A program made the position numbers and the translations under genes. Below, piece after piece: positions 18,047 to 25,608 of a DNA stretch of 64,000 nt. The stretch is from Veillonella rodentium (GTDB taxonomy: Bacteria; Bacillota; Negativicutes; Veillonellales; Veillonellaceae): the NCBI RefSeq assembly GCF_900187285.1, contig NZ_LT906470.1, positions 1,932,001 to 1,996,000 on the forward strand, given 5' to 3'. Positions within the stretch are counted from its first letter, which is position 1; each line of letters begins with the position of its first letter. A model generated the notes under the pieces. The model was not told where the DNA came from and did no database searches. It saw only the letters and a program-made list of their open reading frames with translations.

Positions 18047-18094
18047 TCTGCATAATCTGCATGTCGTATATCTGCATGATCCGCATATCGTATA
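18047..18094. repeat. Tandem 24-bp direct repeat upstream of sodA
   Basis: Two adjacent 24-base copies (18047-18070 and 18071-18094) differ at three positions; each reads TCTGCAT, then a GCAT, then TCGTATA. They lie in the 333-base AT-rich gap between sodA and thiC and could be operator half-sites. Nothing else is seen in that gap. Confidence 0.65.
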
Positions 18095-18239
18095 ACGATA
18101 ATATTCTTTACTATGCATCAATAAATTGATATGAATTATCATTTGATACTTATTGTACTATGTATATAGAAAATCGTCAATATAATATGATGTATAGATA
18201 AAAATATCCCCATATAACGATTCGTCTTGTAAAATATCA

Positions 18240-19544
18240 TTATAGGATATCTATATATTCGCTATTCAGCGCCTTGTTCATACTCCGCACGGCACAGAAC
18301 TTGCCGCACATGCTGCAGGTTTCGCCGTGATCTTCCTCCGGTGCACGGCTCTCACGGATGCTTCGCGCTCTTTCAGGATCAATGGCACATGCGTATTGCC
18401 GCTCCCAGTCGAGGACCTTTCTCGCGTCCGCCATCGCATCATCCCGATTGAGTGCTCCGGGAATATCTCGCGCGATATCGGCCGCATGGGCTGCAATTTT
18501 AAAGGCCATGATACCCTCTTTCACATCATCAGCATTAGGCAGCGCCAAATGTTCCGCAGGTGTCACATAGCACAGGAACGATGCACCATGCATTCCCGCC
18601 ACGGCCCCGCCGATAGCAGCCGTAATGTGATCATAACCGGGTGCAATATCCGTAACCAAAGGTCCCAACACATAAAATGGGGCGCCGCCGCACAAAGAGT
18701 CCTCCAGTTCCATATTCGCCTGAATCTGGTTGAGCGGCACATGTCCGGGGCCTTCCACGATAACCTGCACGCCTTTTTCGCGAGCCCTTTTAGTCAATTC
18801 ACCTAATCGTACCAGCTCCTCTATCTGGCACACATCCGTAGCATCCGCAAGGCATCCGGGGCGACAGGCGTCCCCCAGGGATATCGTCACGTCATGAAGT
18901 CGACAAATCTCCAATATATCATCAAAGTATTCATAAAACGGATTTTCCTTGCCGGTCATACTCATCCACGCAAACAACAGACTGCCGCCGCGACTCACAA
19001 TGTTTAATCTGCGCTTATGCTTTCTGATTTGATCGATGGTCTGCCGCGTTATGCCGCAGTGCAGTGTCACAAAGTCGACACCGTCCTCCGCATGTAAGCG
19101 TATGGTATCCAGAAAATCCTCCGCCGTGAGCTCCGCCAAATCCTTTTTATGATGAATGACGCTGTCGTATACGGGAACCGTACCGACAATGGCTTTACAC
19201 TCACCGGTCAGCTTGCGTCTGAAAATTCGGGTGTCTCCATGCGTTGACAGATCCATAATCGATTCGGCTCCCAATTGAATGGCCCAGTTTACCTTTTCCA
19301 TTTCACTGTCATAATCCGTTACATCCCTTGATGTACCCAGATTGACATTGATCTTCGTCCGCAAAGCTTTGCCGATTCCCTCAGGGTCGATAGAGGCGTG
19401 GTTCCGATTACACGGAATCACGACCTGTCCGGCGGCGACCAAATCCCGCAACCGCTCTTCAGGAATACCTTCCTTTCGGGCGACGACTTTCATTTCATCT
19501 GTAACAAAGCCTTTTTTAGCGGCTTCCAATTGAGTATGAAACAT
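18240..19544 (-). CDS. thiC: Phosphomethylpyrimidine synthase
   Basis: A 434-residue ThiC, the radical-SAM enzyme that converts aminoimidazole ribotide to the thiamine pyrimidine (HMP-P). Core motifs include [32 protein letters not shown]-like (here [13 protein letters not shown]), [19 protein letters not shown] and [11 protein letters not shown]. The C-terminal Fe-S motif reads CSMCGKFC, a C-X2-C-X3-C spacing shorter by one than the usual C-X2-C-X4-C. The start at MFHTQLEA follows AGGAGGAG. A TPP riboswitch with terminator precedes it. No other thiamine gene is adjacent. Confidence 0.95.
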   Translation of the reverse strand: MFHTQLEAAKKGFVTDEMKVVARKEGIPEERLRDLVAAGQVVIPCNRNHASIDPEGIGKALRTKINVNLGTSRDVTDYDSEMEKVNWAIQLGAESIMDLSTHGDTRIFRRKLTGECKAIVGTVPVYDSVIHHKKDLAELTAEDFLDTIRLHAEDGVDFVTLHCGITRQTIDQIRKHKRRLNIVSRGGSLLFAWMSMTGKENPFYEYFDDILEICRLHDVTISLGDACRPGCLADATDVCQIEELVRLGELTKRAREKGVQVIVEGPGHVPLNQIQANMELEDSLCGGAPFYVLGPLVTDIAPGYDHITAAIGGAVAGMHGASFLCYVTPAEHLALPNADDVKEGIMAFKIAAHAADIARDIPGALNRDDAMADARKVLDWERQYACAIDPERARSIRESRAPEEDHGETCSMCGKFCAVRSMNKALNSEYIDIL

Positions 19545-19589
19545 TTTACATCTCCTCCTGAATATAACCATTCAGCTTTGTATACAAGA

Positions 19590-19622
19590 AAAAGGGCATC
19601 GATACTCGATCGATACCCTTTT
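19590..19622 (-). terminator. Riboswitch-linked terminator upstream of thiC
   Basis: AAAAGGGTATCGAT pairs with ATCGATGCCCTTTT on the minus strand, followed by T residues, between the TPP aptamer and the thiC start. This is the likely expression platform: TPP binding favours termination. Confidence 0.8.
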
Positions 19623-19631
19623 ATAGTGTCT

Positions 19632-19722
19632 GCGTGCTTCCTACGCGGGCATGATCCCGATCAGGTCAAAGGTCAGGTGCTGATAGCCCTTTCTCAGCCT
19701 ATTCCATAGGCTCCCTTGCATA
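19632..19722 (-). promoter_or_regulatory. TPP riboswitch (THI element)
   Basis: The minus strand shows the conserved aptamer parts in order: GGCTGAGAAAGGG, then ACCTGACCTTTGACCTGATC, GGGATCATGCCCGCG and TAGGAAGC. It stands directly before thiC, and a terminator follows, which fits repression of thiC when thiamine pyrophosphate is plentiful. Confidence 0.93.
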
Positions 19723-19778
19723 CTCTGCTATGTAATTCCTCTACAGCATATCACTCTTTAAAAAATAGTTCAATATAA

Positions 19779-20249
19779 TTAACGAATCAAATTAGGATAC
19801 GGACCGCCGGTTAATACCTTCCAGGATTCCGCAACGATACCTAAAAAGCCCTGATTATAACCGAATGTATTATTCAAGTCCTGTTCTTTCCATGTCTGGT
19901 CTTCCTGATTGTATGTATACACCACATTCCACGGATCATCATATATACGCATGATAACCATACTGCCTGGTTTCATATCCTTCGCCGGAACAATCCACTC
20001 GTCGCCATCGTCCAGCACCAGACCGGACACGGTTTCAACGGAATACACAATTCTATCCGGACTTTCAGAGACTACTTTCACAGAGGACTTGTCCAGATAC
20101 GTACCATAGTTCATGTGCCCATAGGTTAAAATATAATTCGGATCGCCATTCAGATGTTTAGGATATACATACGCAAAGGTATTTCTTAGCCCTCCGAAGA
20201 AAAACAAAAGTGCTAACGCAACAGCCCCTAATAATGCTATCTTTTTCAT
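19779..20249 (-). CDS. Secreted or membrane-anchored hypothetical protein
   Basis: A 156-residue protein with an N-terminal hydrophobic segment (KIALLGAVALALLFFFGGLRNTFA) that reads as a signal peptide or anchor. The exported part has FAYVYPKHLNGDPNYILTYG, a strand-rich middle (RIVYSVETVSGLVLDDGDEWIVP) and WNVVYTYNQEDQTWKEQDLNN. I do not recognise the family. Small exported proteins with such W/Y-rich ends are common in Negativicutes, with unknown roles. AAGGAGG precedes the chosen ATG. It lies between thiC and a broken hydrolase gene without clear operon links. Confidence 0.75.
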   Translation of the reverse strand: MKKIALLGAVALALLFFFGGLRNTFAYVYPKHLNGDPNYILTYGHMNYGTYLDKSSVKVVSESPDRIVYSVETVSGLVLDDGDEWIVPAKDMKPGSMVIMRIYDDPWNVVYTYNQEDQTWKEQDLNNTFGYNQGFLGIVAESWKVLTGGPYPNLIR

Positions 20250-20347
20250 GTGCAAACCTCCTTTATATTGACCTACGCGGACAACAACTGCGTCCATCAT
20301 GACAAATGTCAATTATGTATACAGCAATACCCCCGCCACAATGAGAT

Positions 20348-20735
20348 TCAGTCGATAATGCACTGACAGGCCTGCATCGTTTTGAGCGCCGCATCATGCG
20401 ATTCCGGGGTAACCCCCGCACAACAGGACGCAAAATTCGGCTTATCTATGAAGGACACGGGGCTCATGATTTTTCGGCTTTCGGCGGTCTCGATCAGCCC
20501 TTCCATGATATGCCAGCCGTCCGTTCCTTTTATACAGTGCGGCACCGGTAAAAGCTGCCCCTCCTGGCTTTCAAGGTAATGACTGTCATGAGTATCTCGC
20601 GTGAATATGATAGGTCCGTGAAAGGACTCTATTTTTTGGGCGCACATTGGTGACGATGGCCTCCGCCTGGGGCGAACCGAGGACACCGTCCACAAAATCA
20701 TGTTGCATATCGATAACTACAAGAACGCTCTGCAT
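20348..20735 (-). pseudogene. Broken isochorismatase/nicotinamidase-family cysteine hydrolase
   Basis: The N-terminal reading frame begins MQSVLVVIDMQHDFVDGVLG, the typical start of this family with its catalytic Asp. Near 20645 the frame shifts by one base, and the next frame continues with QKIESFHGPIIFTRDTH. Further on, FIDKPNFAS runs straight into CCAGVTPESHDAALKTMQ, so the segment that usually holds the catalytic cysteine (about 45-55 residues) is missing. Both a frameshift and an internal deletion mark this as dead. AGGTGG lies before the original ATG. An intact relative (YcaC type) is at 33992-34672. Confidence 0.8.
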
Positions 20736-20844
20736 ATGACCACCTGCACATTAATTGTACTAATATATCCGCCATTAATTATTTCGGTATATGAATTTCA
20801 ATATTTTTGTATCCGTACTCCTTCAAACTGACTGTAATACCGCT

Positions 20845-21357
20845 TTACTCTTCCGCCAAAGCATGTTGCACGCTATGCGGTTCATTATGCGCAATGCGTC
20901 CGGCCGCCGCAGCAGCTACAGCGCCCACCAGATCATCGAGGAATGTATTGCAATGACCGCCCGCCTTACTGTCCAATTTCTTAATAATGCCGGGCTTGAC
21001 CTTGTCCAGATAACCGTAATTCGTAAAACCGATGGACCCGTACAGGTTGACGATGGAAAACGCCAGGATTTCATCGATGCCATAAAGGCTTTCATCATGG
21101 GTCACGATACGTTGCAACGGCTGAGACAGCTTGTTCTGCTCCGCCAGTTTATCGAGTTCCACGCCCGTAATAATCGCATTATGAACTTCGCGCTTAGCCA
21201 GTACGGACGCCACACTGTCACGACACTCGTCGATGCCGAGATTCGGCATATACGGTTTCTGCACGTACAACACCAGCTCGGCGATGTCTTCCAGTGTAAC
21301 GCCTCGCTCCGCTAACAGCTCATATGTGTATCTTTCCAAGTCTTTCGTCGATTCCAT
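20845..21357 (-). CDS. Phosphatidylglycerophosphatase A-like protein (PgpA/YutG type)
   Basis: A 170-residue protein of the PgpA fold, C-terminal type found in Firmicutes (YutG-like). Typical segments are ELLAERGVTLEDIAELVLYVQKPYMP, ITGVELDKLAEQ, YGIDEILAFSIVNLYGSIGFTNYGYLDK and GGHCNTFLDDLVGAVAAAAA. The family dephosphorylates phosphatidylglycerol phosphate, though the soluble short forms are poorly studied. GGAG lies before the ATG at MESTKDL; the upstream in-frame ATG is within the ribosome site region. No operon partner is apparent. Confidence 0.82.
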   Translation of the reverse strand: MESTKDLERYTYELLAERGVTLEDIAELVLYVQKPYMPNLGIDECRDSVASVLAKREVHNAIITGVELDKLAEQNKLSQPLQRIVTHDESLYGIDEILAFSIVNLYGSIGFTNYGYLDKVKPGIIKKLDSKAGGHCNTFLDDLVGAVAAAAAGRIAHNEPHSVQHALAEE

Positions 21358-21470
21358 AATGTCTCCTTTCATCAGGTATTAAAGAGATTATAAAGATCCA
21401 CCTTTAAAACGGTAAATACTGATATTATCCACAATTTATCAATAGCGATATATAAAATAATTATACCACG

Positions 21471-21503
21471 AAAAAATCCCTGCCGATTCTGTCGACAGGG
21501 ATT
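21471..21503 (-). terminator. Terminator after FMN-binding protein gene
   Basis: AATCCCTG pairs with CAGGGATT across a 13-base loop; on the minus strand it runs into six T residues. Confidence 0.75.
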
Positions 21504-21547
21504 GATATTCTATTCAGCTTTCAATTCACAACCGGATACATTACCGG

Positions 21548-21919
21548 TTACAGTAATTGTTTAGCCGATTGTACATGCAATATAAGAACACGATTGATAA
21601 ACGGATATTCCGCATACATTTTGTCAAAAACTTCACCTTCGGTGATGAAAGATGTAGTACATTCCAAACGGAATCCCGTTCCCCGGTAACCGTTGAAGCC
21701 TTCCACCTCGCGGGCCCCCAATGTGACGATAGCTCGATTGTTGATTTTCAAATCATTTTCACTGCTTGTTAAGCCTGCTGCCGGCACCCAAAGATCATCA
21801 CCGTCCACTTTCAAATACGAATTCCATGTATTGGTTACATGAGCATCATTATTAGCCCACGTTGTAATTGATACGACGCCTTCATGCTTGAGAACTTCCA
21901 GTAATTTTTCAGGTAACAT
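21548..21919 (-). CDS. Pyridoxamine 5'-phosphate oxidase-fold FMN-binding protein
   Basis: A 123-residue split-barrel protein. The N-terminus PEKLLEVLKHEGVVSITTWANNDAHVTNTWNSYL and the following LWVPAAGLTSSENDLKINNRAIVTLG match short flavin-binding members of the PNPOx-like family, common in anaerobes. The exact reaction is unknown; electron transfer or flavin reduction are typical suggestions. AAGGAGG precedes the ATG and a terminator follows. A MerR regulator lies upstream on the same strand, about 80 bases away, so the two could share control. Confidence 0.8.
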   Translation of the reverse strand: MLPEKLLEVLKHEGVVSITTWANNDAHVTNTWNSYLKVDGDDLWVPAAGLTSSENDLKINNRAIVTLGAREVEGFNGYRGTGFRLECTTSFITEGEVFDKMYAEYPFINRVLILHVQSAKQLL

Positions 21920-22000
21920 CGGGATATCCTCCTTATTAAATACATTTTTTTCGATATAATTATCATAACATATTCACACTAGAATCAGTAGTGATTTTCA

Positions 22001-22363
22001 TCACTCCCGTGACTCTTTTCCTATAACCTTTTCATACAGCTCCAGCTTATCTTCAAGATTATTCTTATAACCTTCCAATTGTTTGATTCCGTTCTCAATA
22101 AACTGATAATGGTCTTGTAACAGTCTCATTCTTTCACGGACCGTATGGCCTCCGGCATACCGCAGATCCGCATATCGCTTGATATTCGCAAGCGGCATTC
22201 CCATGTCTTTCAAGCGTTTAATAAACTGCACAAAACCTATATCCTCCGCATGGTAATTGCGAATGCCGTTCTGTCGCTCGATGTGGAGGAACCCTTGATC
22301 CTCGTAATATCGCAATGTAGAAATAGACAGCCCTACCAATTTTGAAAATTCACCGATTTTCAT
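22001..22363 (-). CDS. MerR-family transcriptional regulator
   Basis: A 120-residue MerR protein with the N-terminal helix-turn-helix KIGEFSKLVGLSISTLRYYEDQGFLHIERQNGIRNY, the second wing region and a C-terminal coiled-coil (QDHYQFIENGIKQLEGYKNNLEDKLELYEKVI). It lacks the cysteines of metal sensors, so it fits the organic or redox-responsive branch (YraB/AdhR-like). It is divergent from a carboxymuconolactone decarboxylase-type gene whose promoter contains a clear MerR-type operator. AAGGTGG lies before the ATG. Confidence 0.92.
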   Translation of the reverse strand: MKIGEFSKLVGLSISTLRYYEDQGFLHIERQNGIRNYHAEDIGFVQFIKRLKDMGMPLANIKRYADLRYAGGHTVRERMRLLQDHYQFIENGIKQLEGYKNNLEDKLELYEKVIGKESRE

Positions 22364-22375
22364 ACTTTCACCACC

Positions 22376-22406
22376 TTGACCTCAAGTATACTCGAGCATA
22401 TATCAT
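22376..22406 (+). promoter_or_regulatory. MerR-type promoter with 19-bp spacer and operator dyad
   Basis: TTGACC (22376-22381) and TATCAT (22401-22406) are separated by 19 bases, the lengthened spacer typical of MerR-activated promoters. The dyad CTCAAGTATACTCGAG (22381-22396) lies inside it. It reads toward the CMD-family gene. Confidence 0.85.
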
Positions 22407-22429
22407 ACGTCTAGACGGAGGTAATAATT

Positions 22430-22807
22430 ATGAAAGAAACACGTTTTAACATCGGCATGAACACATTAAAACAGATTGACGGGCTGCACGGCGAGGAGGT
22501 GTATAACACAATTCAAGAGATTTCACCGGCCATAGCCGATTTATTGGTCGAACTGTTCGGCGACATCTACACGCGCCCCAACCTGGATTTCAAGGAACGG
22601 GAACTGATTACGCTCGCATCCCTGTTAACGCTGGGCGGTTGCGAGGCTCAGCTGAAAGTACATACCAATGCGGCACTCAATGTCGGTATCGCGCCCGAGC
22701 AAATCGTAGAAATCTGCACCCACTGCATCCCCTATGCGGGATTTCCACGCGTGCTGAATGCACTGTTTACGGTGAAAACAGTCTTTGAAGAACGAAACGT
22801 ACTGTAA
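22430..22807 (+). CDS. Carboxymuconolactone decarboxylase (CMD/AhpD-like) protein
   Basis: A 125-residue CMD-domain protein. The core LDFKERELITLASLLTLGGCEAQLKVH and the EICTHCIPYAGFPRVLNAL end contain the CxxC pair (CTHC) of AhpD-type thiol proteins, so a disulfide reductase or peroxidase-related role is more likely than true decarboxylation. GGAGG precedes the ATG. Transcription should start from the adjacent MerR-type promoter, so expression probably responds to the same signal as the divergent merR-like gene; electrophile or aldehyde stress is a common theme for such pairs (inference). Confidence 0.9.
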   Translation: MKETRFNIGMNTLKQIDGLHGEEVYNTIQEISPAIADLLVELFGDIYTRPNLDFKERELITLASLLTLGGCEAQLKVHTNAALNVGIAPEQIVEICTHCIPYAGFPRVLNALFTVKTVFEERNVL

Positions 22808-22824
22808 TTAGGGAACGACGGCAA

Positions 22825-22852
22825 CAAAAATAGAGGATCCCTACGGACCCTC
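22825..22852 (-). terminator. Terminator shared by the CMD gene end and the toxin transcript
   Basis: AGAGG-TCC and GGA-CCCTCT arms form a hairpin whose minus-strand side is followed by TATTTTT. That makes it a good terminator for the toxin mRNA reading leftwards; for the CMD transcript the tail is weak. Confidence 0.6.
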
Positions 22853-22896
22853 TCAGCAGCATTATTATATTATGTACATTACACGACGCATCCAGA

Positions 22897-23036
22897 TTGA
22901 CGATATACGCCAATCTCATTATAATGTAATAAAGAGATAGTCGACGAGTGGTTCCGTCAGGCTCATCCCAAAACATTATAAAACATGCAGAAATGGCCTT
23001 TCGTTTTCAGCTACCAGTTGGTAACGAAGGGCTATT
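22897..23036 (+). ncRNA. Putative antisense antitoxin RNA of a type I toxin-antitoxin locus
   Basis: A near-consensus promoter, TTGACG (22897-22902), 17 bases, TATAAT (22920-22925), fires rightwards with no protein-coding gene ahead. The RNA would begin near 22932 and end at the hairpin 22992-23036 (AATGGCCTTTCGTT paired with AACGAAGGGCTATT), a length of about 105 bases. It is complementary to the 3' end and 3' untranslated region of the toxin mRNA. This tail-to-tail layout is that of txpA/RatA and bsrG/SR4-type loci. Expression has not been shown. Confidence 0.65.
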
Positions 23037-23133
23037 TGTCGTTATTGCGACAAATCAGCACTATCAATGCTCCAAAGGAAATAACGACAGTTAAGATCCC
23101 GAGGACAATCATAATGACTTCATAAGCATTCAT
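23032..23133 (-). CDS. Holin-like type I toxin peptide, 33 residues
   Basis: A short frame encodes a 33-residue peptide that begins MNAYEVIMIVLGILTVV and ends CRNNDK: a short polar start, one hydrophobic membrane helix (residues about 6-28), then a charged tail. This is the pattern of the putative holin-like toxin family (TxpA/BsrG-related) of Firmicutes, small membrane peptides controlled by antisense RNA. AAGGGGG lies 9 bases before the ATG. A promoter TTGCAT-17-TATAAT stands upstream on the same strand. A strong opposing promoter lies past the stop. It is too short for routine gene calling. Confidence 0.75.
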   Translation of the reverse strand: MNAYEVIMIVLGILTVVISFGALIVLICRNNDK

Positions 23134-23193
23134 AGGCTTTCACCCCCTTCAAAGAAAAAGGGCTGCCCAACCTCATTCGACTATCTTAAGTTC

Positions 23194-23222
23194 ATTATAA
23201 ACCGAACTTATGTTCTATGCAA
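23194..23222 (-). promoter_or_regulatory. Promoter of the holin-like toxin
   Basis: On the minus strand TTGCAT (complement of 23217-23222) and TATAAT (complement of 23194-23199) are separated by 17 bases. The transcript would have a leader of about 50-60 bases with a GGGCTGCCC palindrome, as is common for toxin mRNAs of this type. Confidence 0.65.
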
Positions 23223-23265
23223 TAAAAATCTATTAATAAATATTAGTCTATTTATAACTAACAAA

Positions 23266-23289
23266 GGGAGACTCTTGATAGAGTCTCCC
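23266..23289 (-). terminator. Terminator after the ECF S-component gene
   Basis: GGGAGACTC and GAGTCTCCC pair with a 6-base loop immediately beyond the stop codon region. Confidence 0.7.
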
Positions 23290-23295
23290 TATTTA

Positions 23296-23793
23296 CTATC
23301 CAAGTCTTTTGCGCAAAATCGCATAGAGTATCATGCTAATAATAACGCTCATAACCGCTTGAATAGTATTAGTCAAAATACTTGCAACGGCTACGCCCGG
23401 ATCAAACACAAAGTATTCGGCGATAAAGTAGCCTGCGACGATAACGATACCACCTACGACGGTCGCCACCAATGCGGATGTTACGGACGTTTTATTATAT
23501 AGTGTGCCTACAAGATAACCTTCGATGCCTTTCACAACAAAGGTAATCGGCACGAATACGGTATAGCCGAGAAATAAATCGGCTAAAGCCGGCCCGATGG
23601 CACCGATATAGGCACCCTGTTTAGGCCCCAGTAACAGAGCGGATATCATGATAACGACATCACCTACATTGAAATAGCCGCGAATGCCGGGCACCGGAAT
23701 TTTGGTGTACATTGTGAGCAATGTGGCGAGGGCAATCAATACGGCTGTGAGTACTAACGTGAACGTAGCACTGCGGGTTGGAACGTGTTGCAT
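23296..23793 (-). CDS. ECF transporter substrate-binding (S) component
   Basis: A 165-residue integral membrane protein with about six hydrophobic segments, beginning TFTLVLTAVLIALATLLTM and including GYFNVGDVVIMISALLLGPKQGAYIGAIGPALADLF, the pattern of ECF vitamin-uptake S components. It would bind a vitamin or cofactor precursor and work with a shared EcfA-A'-T module encoded elsewhere. The substrate cannot be read: no riboswitch is seen in the 250-base leader. AGGAGG precedes the chosen ATG. It appears monocistronic. Confidence 0.85.
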   Translation of the reverse strand: MQHVPTRSATFTLVLTAVLIALATLLTMYTKIPVPGIRGYFNVGDVVIMISALLLGPKQGAYIGAIGPALADLFLGYTVFVPITFVVKGIEGYLVGTLYNKTSVTSALVATVVGGIVIVAGYFIAEYFVFDPGVAVASILTNTIQAVMSVIISMILYAILRKRLG

Positions 23794-24043
23794 AGCGTCC
23801 TCCTTATACAATTAAAATAGACATGTGAATAAAACATATCACATGCCTATATCATATAACTTTATGTCAACAGCCGCAAATGAAATGCTCTTCACCAAGC
23901 CTTAACTGAGTACAGATATCATCATATTATACATAGGGTATACTATCATTTTTGCTATTCGGTTAATCCCGGCCGATCGATTTAATACGTTCAATCACCC
24001 GATTCCAGGCAGCTGATGTTACCCCGACAGAAAGAAACTCGTC

Positions 24044-24610
24044 ATGAATATCTTAATCATTTACACCTATCCCAACCATCAGAGTTTTAACTATGCCATT
24101 CTGAAAGCAGTTCAGGAGAATCTTTCAAAGAACCACAATGTGAACACATTGGATTTATATGAGGAACAGTTCGACCCCGTATTGCAATTTGATGACACGC
24201 ATAAGCGGCGCGATTTAAGCACCGTGCCGGACATAGAAACCTATCGCAATCTGATTACCCGGGCGGACCATATTATCTTTATCTACCCGATTTGGTGGAG
24301 CGGTATGCCGGCTATGCTCAAAGGCTTTATCGATCGCGTGTTTACAGCAGGCTTTGCCTATTCATACGGTAAAAGAGGTCTTATAGGACATTTACAGGGA
24401 AAATCCGCCTGGATTATCACCACCCATAACACCCCCGCCTTTCTGACGCCGTTTATCCAGGACTATGGCAAGGTATTGAAAAATCAGGTTCTGAAATCCT
24501 GCGGCATCAAACCGGTTACACATACCCAGTTGGCGGACACGGAAAACAGCTCAGACGAAAAACGCCGGCGCTTCTTAGACAAAATCGCTGATATCGCCGG
24601 CAGTATTTAA
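24044..24610 (+). CDS. NAD(P)H:quinone oxidoreductase-type flavodoxin-fold protein
   Basis: A 188-residue protein of the NQO1/KefF/YwrO flavodoxin-like family. The start MNILIIYTYPNHQSFNYAI is the FMN/FAD-phosphate loop, and YPIWWSGMPAMLKGFIDRVFTAGFAY is the signature central motif. Such enzymes reduce quinones by two electrons or act as regulatory subunits of potassium efflux systems; no kef gene is adjacent, so the first is more likely. The ribosome site is weak (AGAAAGAAA). It is the only plus-strand gene in its immediate neighbourhood. Confidence 0.88.
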   Translation: MNILIIYTYPNHQSFNYAILKAVQENLSKNHNVNTLDLYEEQFDPVLQFDDTHKRRDLSTVPDIETYRNLITRADHIIFIYPIWWSGMPAMLKGFIDRVFTAGFAYSYGKRGLIGHLQGKSAWIITTHNTPAFLTPFIQDYGKVLKNQVLKSCGIKPVTHTQLADTENSSDEKRRRFLDKIADIAGSI

Positions 24611-24676
24611 CAATACCGCTTAACACACGCTTTTATTATTTGCTTTCATTATATCAAATATACTGTTTTCTTTACA

Positions 24677-24710
24677 CAAAGCGCCCTAGTAAATTACTGG
24701 GGCCCTCTTT
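24677..24710. terminator. Imperfect terminator hairpin between convergent genes
   Basis: AAAGCGCCCTAGTA pairs imperfectly with TACTGGGGCCCTCTTT between the quinone reductase gene and the minus-strand operon end. Confidence 0.5.
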
Positions 24711-24777
24711 GTAGTACAGCGTCCAACTTTTAATCAGTAGGAATTCCAGTGCCTTAACACCCGATTCGCGGCTAACA

Positions 24778-25608
24778 TCATAATCTCTCAGCTACATCAA
24801 TTCTATGTAACAGATCTCTTGCAAGCTCTTGTGCTTTATTGTATTCCTCATTTGAAAGCACCATAAGTACAAAGCTATCGCTTCCGATGTCCATACCTAC
24901 TAACTTATGGGCTTCCCATGTAGAGTTAAGATATGCACTCCAGTTCGTAATACATTGCTCCTCATCTAAAGCTGCTGTATCAACAGTTAAATCTTCACCA
25001 GTATCTAAAACCTTGTTACGTATTAATTTCTGTACATTATGAAGAAAATCCTCTAGTTCACATTTCCAATTGAGCTCTACGGCACGTCTTCTAGATAGCA
25101 ATTTCTCATAGAAGTTCCACCAACTATCTTCTAAATCTTCCATAGAATCTAACTTTGCCTTGGCCATGAATGATTTAGCTAGTTTAGCATCGCCCAGCAA
25201 TAACGTTGCCAGCTCTGTAAATGTCGCTCGCATCTGCTCCAAATCTAGATTTGCTACTTCTACACACAAACTACGGTCAGGTACTCTGCGTTTTTTCACA
25301 AAAGTCCGCATCATCCGTACCGCATCTGGATAACTCACATCAGCCATACAATAGGTTTTATTATCGATGTCTAAAAGTATATCTACTGCATCCTGCGTTT
25401 TCCCTACGCGCGCTTTCATCGCTGTACAACCATCGATGGCATGCGGCGGATACAATTCCATGTACATGAAAAATCCATCTTGCATGGCCTTTAATGTATT
25501 ATCTATGCCAACTATATTAAAACCGTTCCGATTATAATCAGGGCTCTTCATATGCCACTCTTCGTAGTTATGGAAGAGTTTTTCTTGGATCCAATTGTAA
25601 ATGCTCAT
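24778..25608 (-). CDS. Hypothetical protein in an operon with an AAA ATPase (DUF6630-like C-terminus possible)
   Basis: A 276-residue soluble protein. It starts MSIYNWIQEKLFHNYEEWH; the middle has acidic and aromatic segments (DSWWNFYEKLLSRRRAVELNW), and the end KLVGMDIGSDSFVLMVLSNEEYNKAQELA resembles DUF6630 proteins, but I am unsure of that assignment. Its start overlaps the stop of the AAA ATPase gene by 4 bases, so the two are translationally coupled. GGGTGA precedes the ATG. The coding sequence is more AT-rich than most of the window, which with the ATPase partner suggests acquisition as a unit. Confidence 0.7.
   Translation of the reverse strand: MSIYNWIQEKLFHNYEEWHMKSPDYNRNGFNIVGIDNTLKAMQDGFFMYMELYPPHAIDGCTAMKARVGKTQDAVDILLDIDNKTYCMADVSYPDAVRMMRTFVKKRRVPDRSLCVEVANLDLEQMRATFTELATLLLGDAKLAKSFMAKAKLDSMEDLEDSWWNFYEKLLSRRRAVELNWKCELEDFLHNVQKLIRNKVLDTGEDLTVDTAALDEEQCITNWSAYLNSTWEAHKLVGMDIGSDSFVLMVLSNEEYNKAQELARDLLHRIDVAERL

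Noticed and set aside
23794-24043. Riboswitch in the leader of the ECF S component
   Set aside because: Only a weak ACATGTGA/TCACATGC dyad is present; no known aptamer motif was recognised.
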